Source: Myxococcales bacterium 68-20 (GTDB lineage: Bacteria > Myxococcota_A > Polyangia > Polyangiales > Polyangiaceae). Taken from it: DNA of 64,000 bases. Position numbers and translations under genes: made by a program. Positions 29,053 through 37,242 of this stretch are shown here, one piece after another. A model generated the notes under the pieces. It worked only from the letters and a program-made list of their open reading frames with translations. It was not told the origin of the DNA and made no database searches. Numbering within the stretch: position 1 is the first letter of the stretch; each line of letters begins with the position of its first letter. Location: contig MKVQ01000040.1 in the NCBI GenBank assembly GCA_001899635.1, positions 189,915 through 253,914 of the forward strand, given 5' to 3'.

Positions 29053-29099
29053 GGCGCCGCCCCGCGCGAACGGGAACGTTCCCGGTCGCGCGCGGCGCC
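29053..29099. terminator. Strong hairpin ending the lipoprotein operon
   Basis: ggcgccgccccgcgcgaa and cgcgcgcggcgcc are the outer arms, and cgggaac-gttcccg is the inner palindrome. It begins 12 bases after the IgGFc stop. No T-tract follows. Confidence 0.55.
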
Positions 29100-29116
29100 T
29101 CCCCAATCGCCCGTGC

Positions 29117-29255
29117 ACGAAGCGCTCAACGGCGTGCTTTGCGTGTCCTGTTGTTGCGCTGGTCGCGCGTGAAGATCGCGGGGCTCGGTGAAGCGCGCTC
29201 TGATCTCTACACCGTGTGGTCGCCTGCGACACGCTCCATCAGCAGGTCCCGTCGT
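29117..29255 (+). pseudogene. Chimeric remnant of propeller and IgGFc lipoprotein genes
   Basis: Three short segments match genes upstream in this window. 29117-29147 resembles 24391-24421 (acgaagcgct-aacg core). 29159-29228 is about four-fifths identical to 24482-24551 and still reads RWSRVKIAGLGEARSDLYTV. 29226-29255 matches 28311-28340 at 27 of 30 bases (gcgacacgctccatcagcag). The first two are in parental order with about 50 bases lost between them; the third joins to a different gene. The composite has no start or complete domain. It looks like the scar of a deleted paralogous cassette. Confidence 0.75.
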
Positions 29256-29629
29256 CCGGAGCTCGTGAAGTATGACCCGTCCGGAGCGGTCCTGCTCAGG
29301 TGCTCGTCGGCACGCTGTGTCGCTTCCGCGCTCGCTTCCGCCCATCACGCCCCGCGCGACATCGTCCATCAACTGCAGGACGGGTCCGGTCCGCGTGATC
29401 GGTTCGCGAGACCGTCCGATGCTCCACCTTGGGCGGTCGCCGAGCCCCCACGAGTCGACAACCCGATCGCGATCACGGACGGCCGAAGTGCGAGCGAGTG
29501 ACCGACAGATGCGGGAGCGTTCGCAGATGAGACACGACTCACTGCGCCGAGCTCGCGCTCCTTCTGGGGACGGCTGCTATGACCCACAACGATCGCGGGC
29601 GACCGGAGTGCGCTACAGTCGCGCTCACG

Positions 29630-30577
29630 ATGAAGGGTACTTCCTTTCCTGTCACCATCCCTCTCCTCCTCTCCATCTTCGCAGTCGCATGCACCAGCGG
29701 AGCGGGTGGCGACAGCGGCAACGCCGGGTCCAGCGGGTCCAGCGGGTCTAGCGGATCCAGCGGATCCAGCGATGCTGGAAGCGCTTGCACCGAATTTCAC
29801 GCAGGCGGCATCAACGACGCCGCCATCGGCGGTAGTGCGCAGAGTCAGGTCGGCGCTCAGGTGGCCGCGGACATGGCGGGGGCCGCGGCGAAACAGCTCG
29901 CCGACCTCACTCAGTCGTGTACGAAGATCGCGATGGCGCTCGACACACCGAGTGAGCAGCGTTCGGCGGCCGAGGCGAAGACCGAGCCGATCGAGAAGGT
30001 GAAGGCGTGGTGCGCAATCGCCGCCACCACCCTCCGCGCAGCGAGGGTGAAGGCCGGCGGCATGACCAGGGTCGACTTCCAACCGGCCAGGTGCAGGCTG
30101 TCGGTCGACGAAAAGGCTGCCTGCCAAGGGAGATGCTCCGGAGCGCCGTGTGACGTCGTGGCGAATCCGATGACGTGCGTCAATGGCACGTTGTCGAACG
30201 GCGTTTGCGAAGGCGGCACGCTCGAAGGCGGTTGCATGGTGGACGCGAAGTGCGACGCGAACTGCGACCTCAGCGTGATATGCGCCGCGGAGTGTCCCGC
30301 ACCAAGCGTCACGGCCTCGGTGATGGGGGCCGCCGATCCGGCGACCGCGACGAAGCTCGAGGCCGTGCTTCAAGCTGACCTCCCCGCGGTGCTCGCGCTC
30401 CGCGCTCATTTCGAGGCGGAAGCCTCTGCGACCACCACCGTCACGGGCAACCTCGTGTCGATCACCGACATCAAGACCGCGTGCATTCCGATGGTTGTCT
30501 CGGCGGCGGCCGGCGCGGCCGCGGAGATCGTCGCAGGCTTCCACGCGGCGGAGGACGTCGTCGCGACCGTCAGGTAA
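29630..30577 (+). CDS. Lipoprotein with GSS-repeat spacer
   Basis: A 315-residue lipoprotein (MKGTSFPVTIPLLLSIFAV, lipobox A-V-A-C). Directly after the lipid site is a flexible spacer made of repeated G-S-S units encoded by a 9-bp tandem repeat. The mature domain is Ala-rich and helical, interrupted by a Cys cluster (CQGRCSGAPCDVV, CVNGTLSNGVCEGG, CDANCDLSVICAAEC). This Cys-cluster pattern recurs in uncharacterised Sorangiineae lipoproteins. An in-frame ATG at 29579 would destroy the signal peptide. Function unknown. Confidence 0.8.
   Translation: MKGTSFPVTIPLLLSIFAVACTSGAGGDSGNAGSSGSSGSSGSSGSSDAGSACTEFHAGGINDAAIGGSAQSQVGAQVAADMAGAAAKQLADLTQSCTKIAMALDTPSEQRSAAEAKTEPIEKVKAWCAIAATTLRAARVKAGGMTRVDFQPARCRLSVDEKAACQGRCSGAPCDVVANPMTCVNGTLSNGVCEGGTLEGGCMVDAKCDANCDLSVICAAECPAPSVTASVMGAADPATATKLEAVLQADLPAVLALRAHFEAEASATTTVTGNLVSITDIKTACIPMVVSAAAGAAAEIVAGFHAAEDVVATVR
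29726..29772 (+). repeat. 9-bp tandem repeat coding G-S-S
   Basis: About five copies of ggg/gga-tcc/tct-agc (consensus gcgggtcca) lie in frame within the lipoprotein above. Copy number can change without frameshift, altering spacer length between the lipid anchor and the folded domain. Confidence 0.7.
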
Positions 30578-30709
30578 GTCCCTGGACGATGCGCGAGACG
30601 ATCAGGAATCTTTGGCAGCTGCGGCTGAGACGTGACGGTGGCTGAACCCGAAGCGACGGCGACGTTTCTTCGGTTCGGCCTCTCGCCACGGCTCTCAGGC
30701 AAGGAAGGG

Positions 30710-31120
30710 TCAGGGGTCGATCGGGACGGTCCAGCGGGTGCGGCAGTCGGCGTGTACGACTCCGAGGTTCGCGTCGCTCGCGAGCATCGGGAACGCAACG
30801 TCGCTTCCCTCTTCGAACGGTTCCGCGCAAACGGCGCAGAGCCCGGACCGCTTCGCACTTCCGATCTCACACGGAACACGGCGGCGCGGCCGCGTGTCGG
30901 GGGCGGGACGGCGCCGTGCCTGAGGTTCTGCTCGGGTCGCATAGGCCGTCCACGCCGATGCCGTGAAAGCTTCGTCCCACGGGTCGGCCGCCTTCGCGAC
31001 CACACGGTAGCCGCCGTCGCGGATCAGTTTGCAGGCGAGGTACGCAGCAGATCGGGCCTCGTGCTCGTTCGCCGAGCCCGCGAGCGCGATGAGCTTCTCA
31101 ATCCGATCGATGCTGCTCAT
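30710..31120 (-). CDS. DUF2786-like protein with C-terminal zinc-ribbon pattern
   Basis: A 136-residue cytoplasmic protein. The N-terminus MSSIDRIEKLIALAGSANEH then ARSAAYLACKLIRDGGYRV matches the DUF2786 helical module (K-I-x-x-L-L-A-L-A...E-A-x-x-A). The C-terminal part holds CAVCAEPFEEGSDVAF and later VVHADC, a Cx2C...Hx2C arrangement suggesting one metal site. ATG 31120 starts exactly at the conserved domain. DUF2786 proteins are often phage- or mobile-element-associated and of unknown function; nothing mobile is visible here. Confidence 0.7.
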   Translation of the reverse strand: MSSIDRIEKLIALAGSANEHEARSAAYLACKLIRDGGYRVVAKAADPWDEAFTASAWTAYATRAEPQARRRPAPDTRPRRRVPCEIGSAKRSGLCAVCAEPFEEGSDVAFPMLASDANLGVVHADCRTRWTVPIDP

Positions 31121-31266
31121 GGATTGCCCGAGATACCACACGGGAACCACGTTGTTCAGCGGGGTAGAGCTCTCGCCGACGAGGTCCTGCCCTTGTGGAA
31201 CGCTCTTGCCGTATCCGTCGCGTCGTCTTGCCAAGGCACGCCCGCGTCACCACCTCGTGTGGAGCG

Positions 31267-32322
31267 CTACGGAAGACGGAAATCCTTCACGACGGCCATG
31301 TGCTGCATGTTGGTCGCGGCGCTGTCACCGAGCTGAACCGGGGCCACGTCTGCGATGGGGGTGTAGACGCGGCTGTCGAACACGAGCCCGTTCGCGAAGG
31401 TGTTCGAATTGATGACGGTCGCGATTTGATGCGCGGCGAGCGCCTGGTTCGCGAGGACCCCATCGTACGGCTTCGTGCGCGATGCGTTCGTGTTGCCGTT
31501 GCCGCTCGCGTCGGCCGGGTGCGGCCCGGACGTCTTGACCATCTGAGCGAACGTCGTCATGCAGGACTCGGAGCGGTTGTCGGTGTTGAAGTTTCCGCCG
31601 ATGACGACGTAGTCGCCGTCCGCGACGACCTTCCGGAGCTCGGTGACGAGCGCCGTCGCCGCCGCGTTGCGTTGGCCGGCGCCCGACGTCACGAGGTGAA
31701 CGCTCACCGCCCAGAGCGGGTGCGGCCCCGGTACGTCGATCTTCGCATACGTGAAGCCGCGGTTGCTGACCTGGGGATCGCTCCACTGCCCGGATGTGAG
31801 GATCGGGTAGCGGCTGATCACGCCCGTCGGGATCTGACGGCCTGGTTCACGGTAATAGCTGTAGTCCGCACCGAATGTCTCCGTGACGAACGTACGGATC
31901 TCGTCGACCGCATTCTGTCCGTAGTTGAACTCCTGGATCAGCGTGATGTCCGGCTCGAGCCCCTTTAGGATGCGTGCGCCGTGGCCGGGCGTGTACGACT
32001 GCACTGTGCCGCTCGTGAGGTTCGCGGCGACGATGCGGATCGTCGTCGGGGAGCTCGGGTCGCCGGCGTCGGTGCCGCCGTCCATGCCTGCGTCGACGCC
32101 AGCGTCGGGCTCGACCCCCGCCTCGACGTCAGTGTCCGCGTCGCTGCTCGCGTCGGGGGCGTGGCCCGCGTCGATCTCGTCTCCGGCCTGGGCGTCGGGC
32201 AGGTCTTCCCCGGCCGGTGTACCGCCATCGGGTGCTGCGGACGGGGGCGGAGCGCTGGTGTCGCCGCACGCGATCATTCCGACGAGGAGGAGTCTGACGA
32301 AGCTGACGAACGGACGACGCAT
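31267..32322 (-). CDS. Lipoprotein of the endonuclease/exonuclease/phosphatase fold
   Basis: A 351-residue lipoprotein: MRRPFVSFVRLLLVGMIAC with Cys19 lipidated. An Asp/Ala/Gly-rich spacer (~25-85) precedes an EEP (DNase I-like) domain: IRIVAANLTSG (Asn), DITLIQEFNYG (catalytic Glu), WAVSVHLVTSG (His), VVIGGNFNTD (Asp/Asn position of GDFN is Gly-Gly-Asn-Phe-Asn) and the final NMQHMAVVKDF (His). The GDFN aspartate is replaced, so catalysis may be altered. Possible roles are surface nuclease or phosphodiesterase. The start is chosen for the lipobox. Confidence 0.8.
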   Translation of the reverse strand: MRRPFVSFVRLLLVGMIACGDTSAPPPSAAPDGGTPAGEDLPDAQAGDEIDAGHAPDASSDADTDVEAGVEPDAGVDAGMDGGTDAGDPSSPTTIRIVAANLTSGTVQSYTPGHGARILKGLEPDITLIQEFNYGQNAVDEIRTFVTETFGADYSYYREPGRQIPTGVISRYPILTSGQWSDPQVSNRGFTYAKIDVPGPHPLWAVSVHLVTSGAGQRNAAATALVTELRKVVADGDYVVIGGNFNTDNRSESCMTTFAQMVKTSGPHPADASGNGNTNASRTKPYDGVLANQALAAHQIATVINSNTFANGLVFDSRVYTPIADVAPVQLGDSAATNMQHMAVVKDFRLP

Positions 32323-32428
32323 GAAGGGCGCGACGATACCCGCGCCTCGTCCTTGCTGGTGCCTTCTCGGACGAACCGCCGACACATGAGCTCCGATACG
32401 GCCAACGAGCTCATGTGTGGGCGCGCCC

Positions 32429-33457
32429 TCAGAACACGAAACCGCACGCGAGCTGGCCTTCGACGCGCGCGGCGGACGGCTGGTGGAGGCTCCGTTGCCC
32501 CTCTGCAGCGGAGACGACGGCGAACGACGGCTGAAGGAGCGTCGGGCCCGCGCGTACGTCGAGACCGAGCTGAACATTGCGAGCGGGCGACCACGAGGCA
32601 CCAAGGCCGAAGAACGGAACCGCTTCCGCGCGCACGGCGTCGGCCGTCTTCGAGCCTTTGCCCCGTGCCCGGATCGCGTCGAGCTCGACACCTCCGCACA
32701 CGCGCGTGGTGAAGGTCGCTACGTGAACCAGAGCTCCCGCTCTGCAGAGATCGGCCGCCACGCCCAGTGCGTCGAAAGTCGCCCCCAGCGTCCCCAGGAC
32801 CTGAGCTTGAGGTACGGCGGCGCGCACGGAGAGCCGCGCACTCCACGGACCCGTCTCGTAGCTTCCGGCGACCGTGGGGCCCCACGCCAGCGACGGAAGA
32901 ACACCCGCTCCCGTCCATGTCCCTCCGCTCACGATGAACCGAGAGCGTCTCTCCTCGCGCGGAGCCGGCCACTGCGCTTGCCGCGGTGGCTCGAGCGGCC
33001 TCGACAACGCCAGCGACTCCGGTTCGGGTGTCCGATCCGATGACGGCATGAGCTCGGCGATTTCGTCGCTGCGCGCAGGCGGCGCCGCCCGCATCGCGGC
33101 GAGCGCCACGAGGAGCGCCGACGCGCGAGCGAGCTCCGCGCAGGTATCGGCCTCGAGCATGCGCTCACCGGCTCCGCGGATGGTCCGGGTTCGAATCCAG
33201 ACCCGCCACGGGTCACCCCGAGCGGCGGGAGGCTGGATCTCCGTCCTCGCGAGCACCGTCTCGACCGCCGCTGCGCGCTCCATCTCGCGGTGGACGCGCG
33301 CGACGACGCTCTTCGCATCGGGACAGCCCGGCACGGTCGGCCAATCGACACGCACCGTCGCCGGCGTCGTCGCCGGCGCCGCGCGCGTGCTCGTCGTGAA
33401 CGACGAGACGGCGAGGACGACGCCGATCGACGTGACGCTCCGCGCGAGTCCGAGCAT
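32429..33457 (-). CDS. Exported protein, paralogue of 19716-20738
   Basis: A 342-residue protein with signal peptide MLGLARSVTSIGVVLAVSSF. The mature N-terminus has VRVDWPTVPGCPDAKSVV and later EADTCAELARASALLVALAA, matching the W-x-GCP and TC motifs of its paralogue near the first ECF module. The C-terminal half is Gly-rich alternating sequence consistent with a beta barrel, ending in GQLACGFVF with terminal Phe. A GTG at 33481 would add 8 residues. It lies on the same strand as, and downstream of, the second ECF module (with two genes between). Confidence 0.78.
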   Translation of the reverse strand: MLGLARSVTSIGVVLAVSSFTTSTRAAPATTPATVRVDWPTVPGCPDAKSVVARVHREMERAAAVETVLARTEIQPPAARGDPWRVWIRTRTIRGAGERMLEADTCAELARASALLVALAAMRAAPPARSDEIAELMPSSDRTPEPESLALSRPLEPPRQAQWPAPREERRSRFIVSGGTWTGAGVLPSLAWGPTVAGSYETGPWSARLSVRAAVPQAQVLGTLGATFDALGVAADLCRAGALVHVATFTTRVCGGVELDAIRARGKGSKTADAVRAEAVPFFGLGASWSPARNVQLGLDVRAGPTLLQPSFAVVSAAEGQRSLHQPSAARVEGQLACGFVF

Positions 33458-33669
33458 GGGCTTCACTGTAGATGAAGCCACTCGAGATGAAGCGATCTCG
33501 CGCGTCGCTCCGGCTCGGTCTCGGCTGAGCGCAGCCGTTCGATGTTCTACTCAGCCGAAGCCGTCCCTCGTGCGCTCTTCCAGGCGGTACCTACGCGCGC
33601 TGTTCCGGTGCGACGACATTTGCCTCTCTGAAACGACGGGATCGGAACCGCCTGTTTGCGCGGGCTCGC

Positions 33670-35604
33670 TTACCAGGACACGAACGTCGGCGAGAGCCGT
33701 CGCGTCGTCGTTCCGTCGCCGAGCTGGCCATGGCCGTTGAATCCCCAGCAGCGGGCAGAGCCACCGCTGACGAGCGCACAGCTGAAGCTTGAGCCCGCGA
33801 TGAGCCCTTCGACGCCGGAGAGGTTCGGGACGGCGGTGGGGGTCAGCCTGTCCATCATCGTTCCGTCGCCGAGCTCGCCATCGATGTTGGATCCCCAGCA
33901 GCGGACCGAGCCATCGTCGAGATGCGCGCAGGTATGATAGCCGCCCCCGGCGAGCCCTTTGACGCCGGAGAGGTTCGGGATGGCGGTGGGGGTCGACCTG
34001 TCCGTCATCGTTCCGTCGCCGAGCTGGCCAGTGCTGTTGGATCCCCAGCAGCGGACAGAGCCATCGTCGAGGCGCGCGCAGGTGTGATCACTGCCCGCGG
34101 CCAGGTGGGTCACGCCGGAGAGGTTCGGGATGGCGGTGGGGATCGACCTGTTCGTCGTCGTTCCGTCGCCGAGCTGGCCGCTGATGTTCCAGCCCCAGCA
34201 GCGGACAGTGCGATCGGCGAGCAGCGCGCAGCTGTGGTACGCCCCCGTCGCGAGCGCGGTGACGTCTTCGATGTCGGGGATGGCGGTGGGGGTCGACCTG
34301 TCCGTCGTCGTTCCGTCGCCGAGCTGGCCGAACGTGTTGCGTCCCCAGCAGCGGACGGAGCCGTCGTCGAGGCGAGCGCAGGTGTGGTACTGGCCCGCGG
34401 GAGCGAGCGCAGTGACGTCGGAGAGGTTGGGGATGATGGTCGGTGTCAGCCTGCGCGTGGTCGTTCCGTCGCCAAGCTGGCCGTAGAGGTTGTCTCCCCA
34501 GCAAGCAACGGAGCCATCGGTGAGGCTGGCGCACGTGTGTCCACTGCCCGCGGCGAGACTTGCGACGTTGGCGAGACCGGCGACGGTGGTGGGGGTCGGC
34601 TTGCTCGTCGTCGTTCCGTCGCCGAGCTGCCCATCCAAGTTGGATCCCCAGCAGCGGAGGGAGCCGTCCGTGAAGCGCGCGCAGGTGTGAGAAGAGCCCG
34701 CGACGAGCCCGGCGGCGCCGCCTGCAGCGGGCTCGGCAATACATGCGGTGGCGTTCGTGGTCGTGCTCGTCTGCCCGGCGGGGCAGGTCGTGCACTCGCG
34801 ATCCATGACGGCTGTGCCGGCCAGGGTCACGTAGCTGCCTGGCATGCACGAGGTCCAGGCCCTGCAGCTCGGCGCGTCGACCATCGTGCTGAAGGTCTCG
34901 TTCGCGCATGCCGCGCACGTGCGGTCGGCGGTGGCGCTTCCGCTCGTGGTGACTGCCTGCCCGGCCACGCAGTGAGTCCACCCAACGCAGGCGGTCGCCG
35001 AATTGCCGTCGTGATCCCAGGTGCCGCTCGCGCACGCCTCCTTGGGCGCCCCACCACCGGCGCAATGGGTCCCGATCTCACAGGGCGCGCACACGGGCGC
35101 CGCCGACGCCGTTCCCGTGGCCGTTTGCACCGTGCCCGCGGCGCATGCGCCGATCGGAACGCAGGCGTCCTGGTTCGGGGACGGAGAATACGTGCCCTCT
35201 GCGCAGGGCGTGCACTGTCGGTCGGAGACGTCGTTGCCGGGAGTGCTCACGTGACTGCCCGGCGCGCAGGTCTTCCACGGGGTACAGCTCGCGGCATTGG
35301 TCGTCGTGCTGAAGGTCCCGCTCGCGCACCCTGCGCACGACCGGTCGGCGGTCGCCGAGGGGGCGCTCACGACGTAGGTCCCCGGCGTGCACGTCGACCA
35401 GGCGACGCAGCCCTGGTTGTTCCAAGTCCCTTCTTCGCACGCGCGAGGACCGGCTCCGCTGTCCACGCTGCCGCCATCCTCACCACTCGGGACGCTCGCG
35501 TCGTTCGACGCACTCGAGACTTCGTCGGTGCATGCGCCGAGCAGAAGGACGAGGGTGATCGTGGAGACCGGCAAAGCAATACTGGCCACTCGTACTGTTC
35601 TCAT
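33670..35604 (-). CDS. Lipoprotein with TNFR-like Cys repeats fused to seven RCC1 repeats
   Basis: A 644-residue lipoprotein (MRTVRVASIALPVSTITLVL, lipobox L-G-A-C). Residues ~55-295 hold Cys-rich units resembling TNFR/GCC2-GCC3 modules: CTPGTYVVSAPSATADRSC, CASGTFSTTTNAASC, CAPGSHVSTPGNDVSDRQC, and more. Residues ~300-644 are seven RCC1 blades of near-identical sequence (for example GQLGDGTTT), enough for one complete seven-bladed propeller. ATG 35604 has AGGGAG about 7 bases upstream. Probable surface ligand-binding protein, member of the second ECF module region. Confidence 0.88.
   Translation of the reverse strand: MRTVRVASIALPVSTITLVLLLGACTDEVSSASNDASVPSGEDGGSVDSGAGPRACEEGTWNNQGCVAWSTCTPGTYVVSAPSATADRSCAGCASGTFSTTTNAASCTPWKTCAPGSHVSTPGNDVSDRQCTPCAEGTYSPSPNQDACVPIGACAAGTVQTATGTASAAPVCAPCEIGTHCAGGGAPKEACASGTWDHDGNSATACVGWTHCVAGQAVTTSGSATADRTCAACANETFSTMVDAPSCRAWTSCMPGSYVTLAGTAVMDRECTTCPAGQTSTTTNATACIAEPAAGGAAGLVAGSSHTCARFTDGSLRCWGSNLDGQLGDGTTTSKPTPTTVAGLANVASLAAGSGHTCASLTDGSVACWGDNLYGQLGDGTTTRRLTPTIIPNLSDVTALAPAGQYHTCARLDDGSVRCWGRNTFGQLGDGTTTDRSTPTAIPDIEDVTALATGAYHSCALLADRTVRCWGWNISGQLGDGTTTNRSIPTAIPNLSGVTHLAAGSDHTCARLDDGSVRCWGSNSTGQLGDGTMTDRSTPTAIPNLSGVKGLAGGGYHTCAHLDDGSVRCWGSNIDGELGDGTMMDRLTPTAVPNLSGVEGLIAGSSFSCALVSGGSARCWGFNGHGQLGDGTTTRRLSPTFVSW
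33690..34710 (-). repeat. Tandem ~147-bp coding repeats (RCC1 blades)
   Basis: Seven tandem units share blocks such as ccgtcgccgagctggcc and ccccagcagcgga. Sequence similarity is high at DNA level, so recent expansion or recombination between units is likely. They coincide with the RCC1 blades of the lipoprotein above. Confidence 0.8.
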
Positions 35605-36009
35605 GACTTGCTCCCTGTTCTTCCTTCGTGCGTCCCGTGTCGAGGGTTGTTGGAAGTGGGTATTCCAATTCTCAATTCAGCGGGTTTGATGCTCAGGACA
35701 GTCTCCATGGACGGCGTGAGGCGCTTCGCGCGTGCGACGCGCGGAGTGCCTCACGCGGAGATCCGTCCTTCGACCTCCCGTTGGCCATCCCCATCTGCGA
35801 TCGTCATGGCCGGCAAGCCCCGGCGCAGCGCGAGGGGGCCTCCGTCGGGCACGCTGCCGAATGAGTCGTGCGCGTGAATCGTGCTCGATGGTTGGGGCTC
35901 GCGCCTCAACCACCCGTAGTGGTGGGCCTTTGGCCCGCGTTGAATCGAGCTGCTGCGTCGACTGGTGTTGTCCTCGTCGTTCCTTGTGAGGATTACGTAC
36001 TTTGAACGG
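35605..36009. other. 405-base gap with a dispersed repeat copy
   Basis: No convincing gene. It must contain the leftward promoter of the TNFR/RCC1 lipoprotein and the 3' end region of the VWA operon. A dispersed repeat copy lies at 35891-35949. Short hairpins such as ggcctttggcc are within that copy. Confidence 0.6.
35891..35949 (+). repeat. Dispersed intergenic repeat, copy A
   Basis: ttggggctcgcgcc followed by accacccg matches, at roughly 80% over about 60 bases, the reverse strand of 50149-50208 (copy B). It lies between the RCC1 lipoprotein start and the VWA lipoprotein stop. Confidence 0.65.
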
Positions 36010-37242
36010 TCAAAATACGTCGCATGCTTTCCTGACGGCCTCGAGGGTACCGTCGAGAATGCCGCTGAAGTCCTCGCAGATCTCGCGATGGCTGCCGCGT
36101 TCTCCGAACGAATCGGCGAAGCGCGCCAGGGGCGTCGCGTAGCCCGTGAAGACGAACCAGCAGAGCTCCCACGGCGGCGGCTTGGTTGCGCACTCTGCGC
36201 ACACGCGAGGGCGAGAGTCTGGCATGCAGTCCGGTGGCAGGGGATCCGGGCACGTCGTCGTGCAGCAGCACGCGTCTCCGGGGACGAGATCGCAGTAGTC
36301 CCTCCACTGGCCCGCCAGGTCGTCCTCGTATCCCACGTTCGAGGCTGTGTTTGTAAGAACGGAGTACCACGGCGCTATCCGCGAACCGTCGTGGCTGACG
36401 GTCATCACGACCACGCCTTCCTCGCGCCCGCACTTGAGGGCGAGGAGCTGCTTTCTCCAGTCCTCAACCTTTGCGCTGTCGAGCTCCGCCGCCGTGTTGC
36501 CTGCGTCGCTCACGATCACCACGACGAGGAGGGCATCGTCGCGCAAGAATCCTTCGTTGCAGCCTCCCTTTTGGTTCTCCACGCCGAGCGCCGCGAACAT
36601 GGCGCCGATCGGTCGCTCGTTTCCGTCACCGAGAGTGCCGACGGAGGCGCTGCACAAGAAACGCTCCTCCACGTTCTCGTCTTTTGACGTGAGATACCGG
36701 CGTCCCTCGGGGAAGTTGCAGTTGCGGTTCGAGGCGTTCGCTCCCACCGGATACACGACGCCCGCACCGAGCGTGGAGTCGCACACGCTCCGCTCGGAGA
36801 TCGATGCACAAGCGAAGCCCGTGCAGAGGCCTTGGTTTTCCCCGACCGATGCGTCGAACCCAATCGCGGGACACAAGCGATTGCAGGTTCCGTCTTGGCC
36901 CGAGGCGTCGGTATCGACGACCATCAGGTGAAAGTCGGAGCGGTCGAGCTGGGTCGTGATCTGCTCGAGGAACGTCGGGAACGCTTCTTTCAACCTACGC
37001 TGCGCGCTCCCCATCGACGGCGAGTTGTCGACGACGAAGAGGATGTCCACCATGTTGCAGCCGAGGCCCGCGCACGCGTCTCCCGGTGGAGGAGGCGGTA
37101 CGAGGCCCGGTTCGGTAGGAGCCGGCGCCGCGGCGTCGTTGTCCCACGCGACGATGGCCTCGGTACTGGCGCAGCTCGCGAGGCTGACGAGGCCGGAGAG
37201 TGCGGCCATTGCAATGAGAACTATCGGTCGGATTCGTTGCAT
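36010..37242 (-). CDS. VWA-domain lipoprotein
   Basis: A 410-residue lipoprotein (MQRIRPIVLIAMAALSGLVS, lipobox L-A-S-C). A Pro-rich spacer leads to a von Willebrand A domain with an intact MIDAS: FVVDNSPSMGS (D-x-S-x-S), a Thr/Asp in MVVDTDASGQDG, and strand LLVVVIVSDAGN. Many cysteines (CNRLCP, CCCTTTCPDPLPPDC) follow, so the domain is disulfide-stabilised. The start overlaps the preceding anti-sigma-like gene by 22 bases, so it belongs to that ECF operon. It may act as a metal-dependent adhesin. Confidence 0.85.
   Translation of the reverse strand: MQRIRPIVLIAMAALSGLVSLASCASTEAIVAWDNDAAAPAPTEPGLVPPPPPGDACAGLGCNMVDILFVVDNSPSMGSAQRRLKEAFPTFLEQITTQLDRSDFHLMVVDTDASGQDGTCNRLCPAIGFDASVGENQGLCTGFACASISERSVCDSTLGAGVVYPVGANASNRNCNFPEGRRYLTSKDENVEERFLCSASVGTLGDGNERPIGAMFAALGVENQKGGCNEGFLRDDALLVVVIVSDAGNTAAELDSAKVEDWRKQLLALKCGREEGVVVMTVSHDGSRIAPWYSVLTNTASNVGYEDDLAGQWRDYCDLVPGDACCCTTTCPDPLPPDCMPDSRPRVCAECATKPPPWELCWFVFTGYATPLARFADSFGERGSHREICEDFSGILDGTLEAVRKACDVF

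Larger units (their letters stand above)
29042..29629. other. 588-base intergenic region with hairpin and gene debris
   Basis: The gap after the IgGFc gene holds a strong hairpin (29053-29099) and a mosaic of degraded fragments from the lipoprotein operon (29117-29255). From about 29260 to 29629 nothing recognisable is present. Confidence 0.7.

Noticed and set aside
30632-31336. Rightward 234-codon frame over the DUF2786-like gene
   Set aside because: Antisense to the DUF2786/zinc-ribbon gene, Arg-rich, no domain; the leftward reading has conserved motifs.
33690-34710. CRISPR-like regular repeats
   Set aside because: The units are ~147 bases, coding, and correspond to RCC1 blades; no short palindromic repeat with unique spacers and no cas gene.
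33922-35877. A 651-codon plus-strand open frame with repeated GEVRDGGGGRPVRRRSVAEL units
   Set aside because: It is the antisense shadow of the RCC1 repeats; periodicity comes from the tandem DNA repeats on the other strand.
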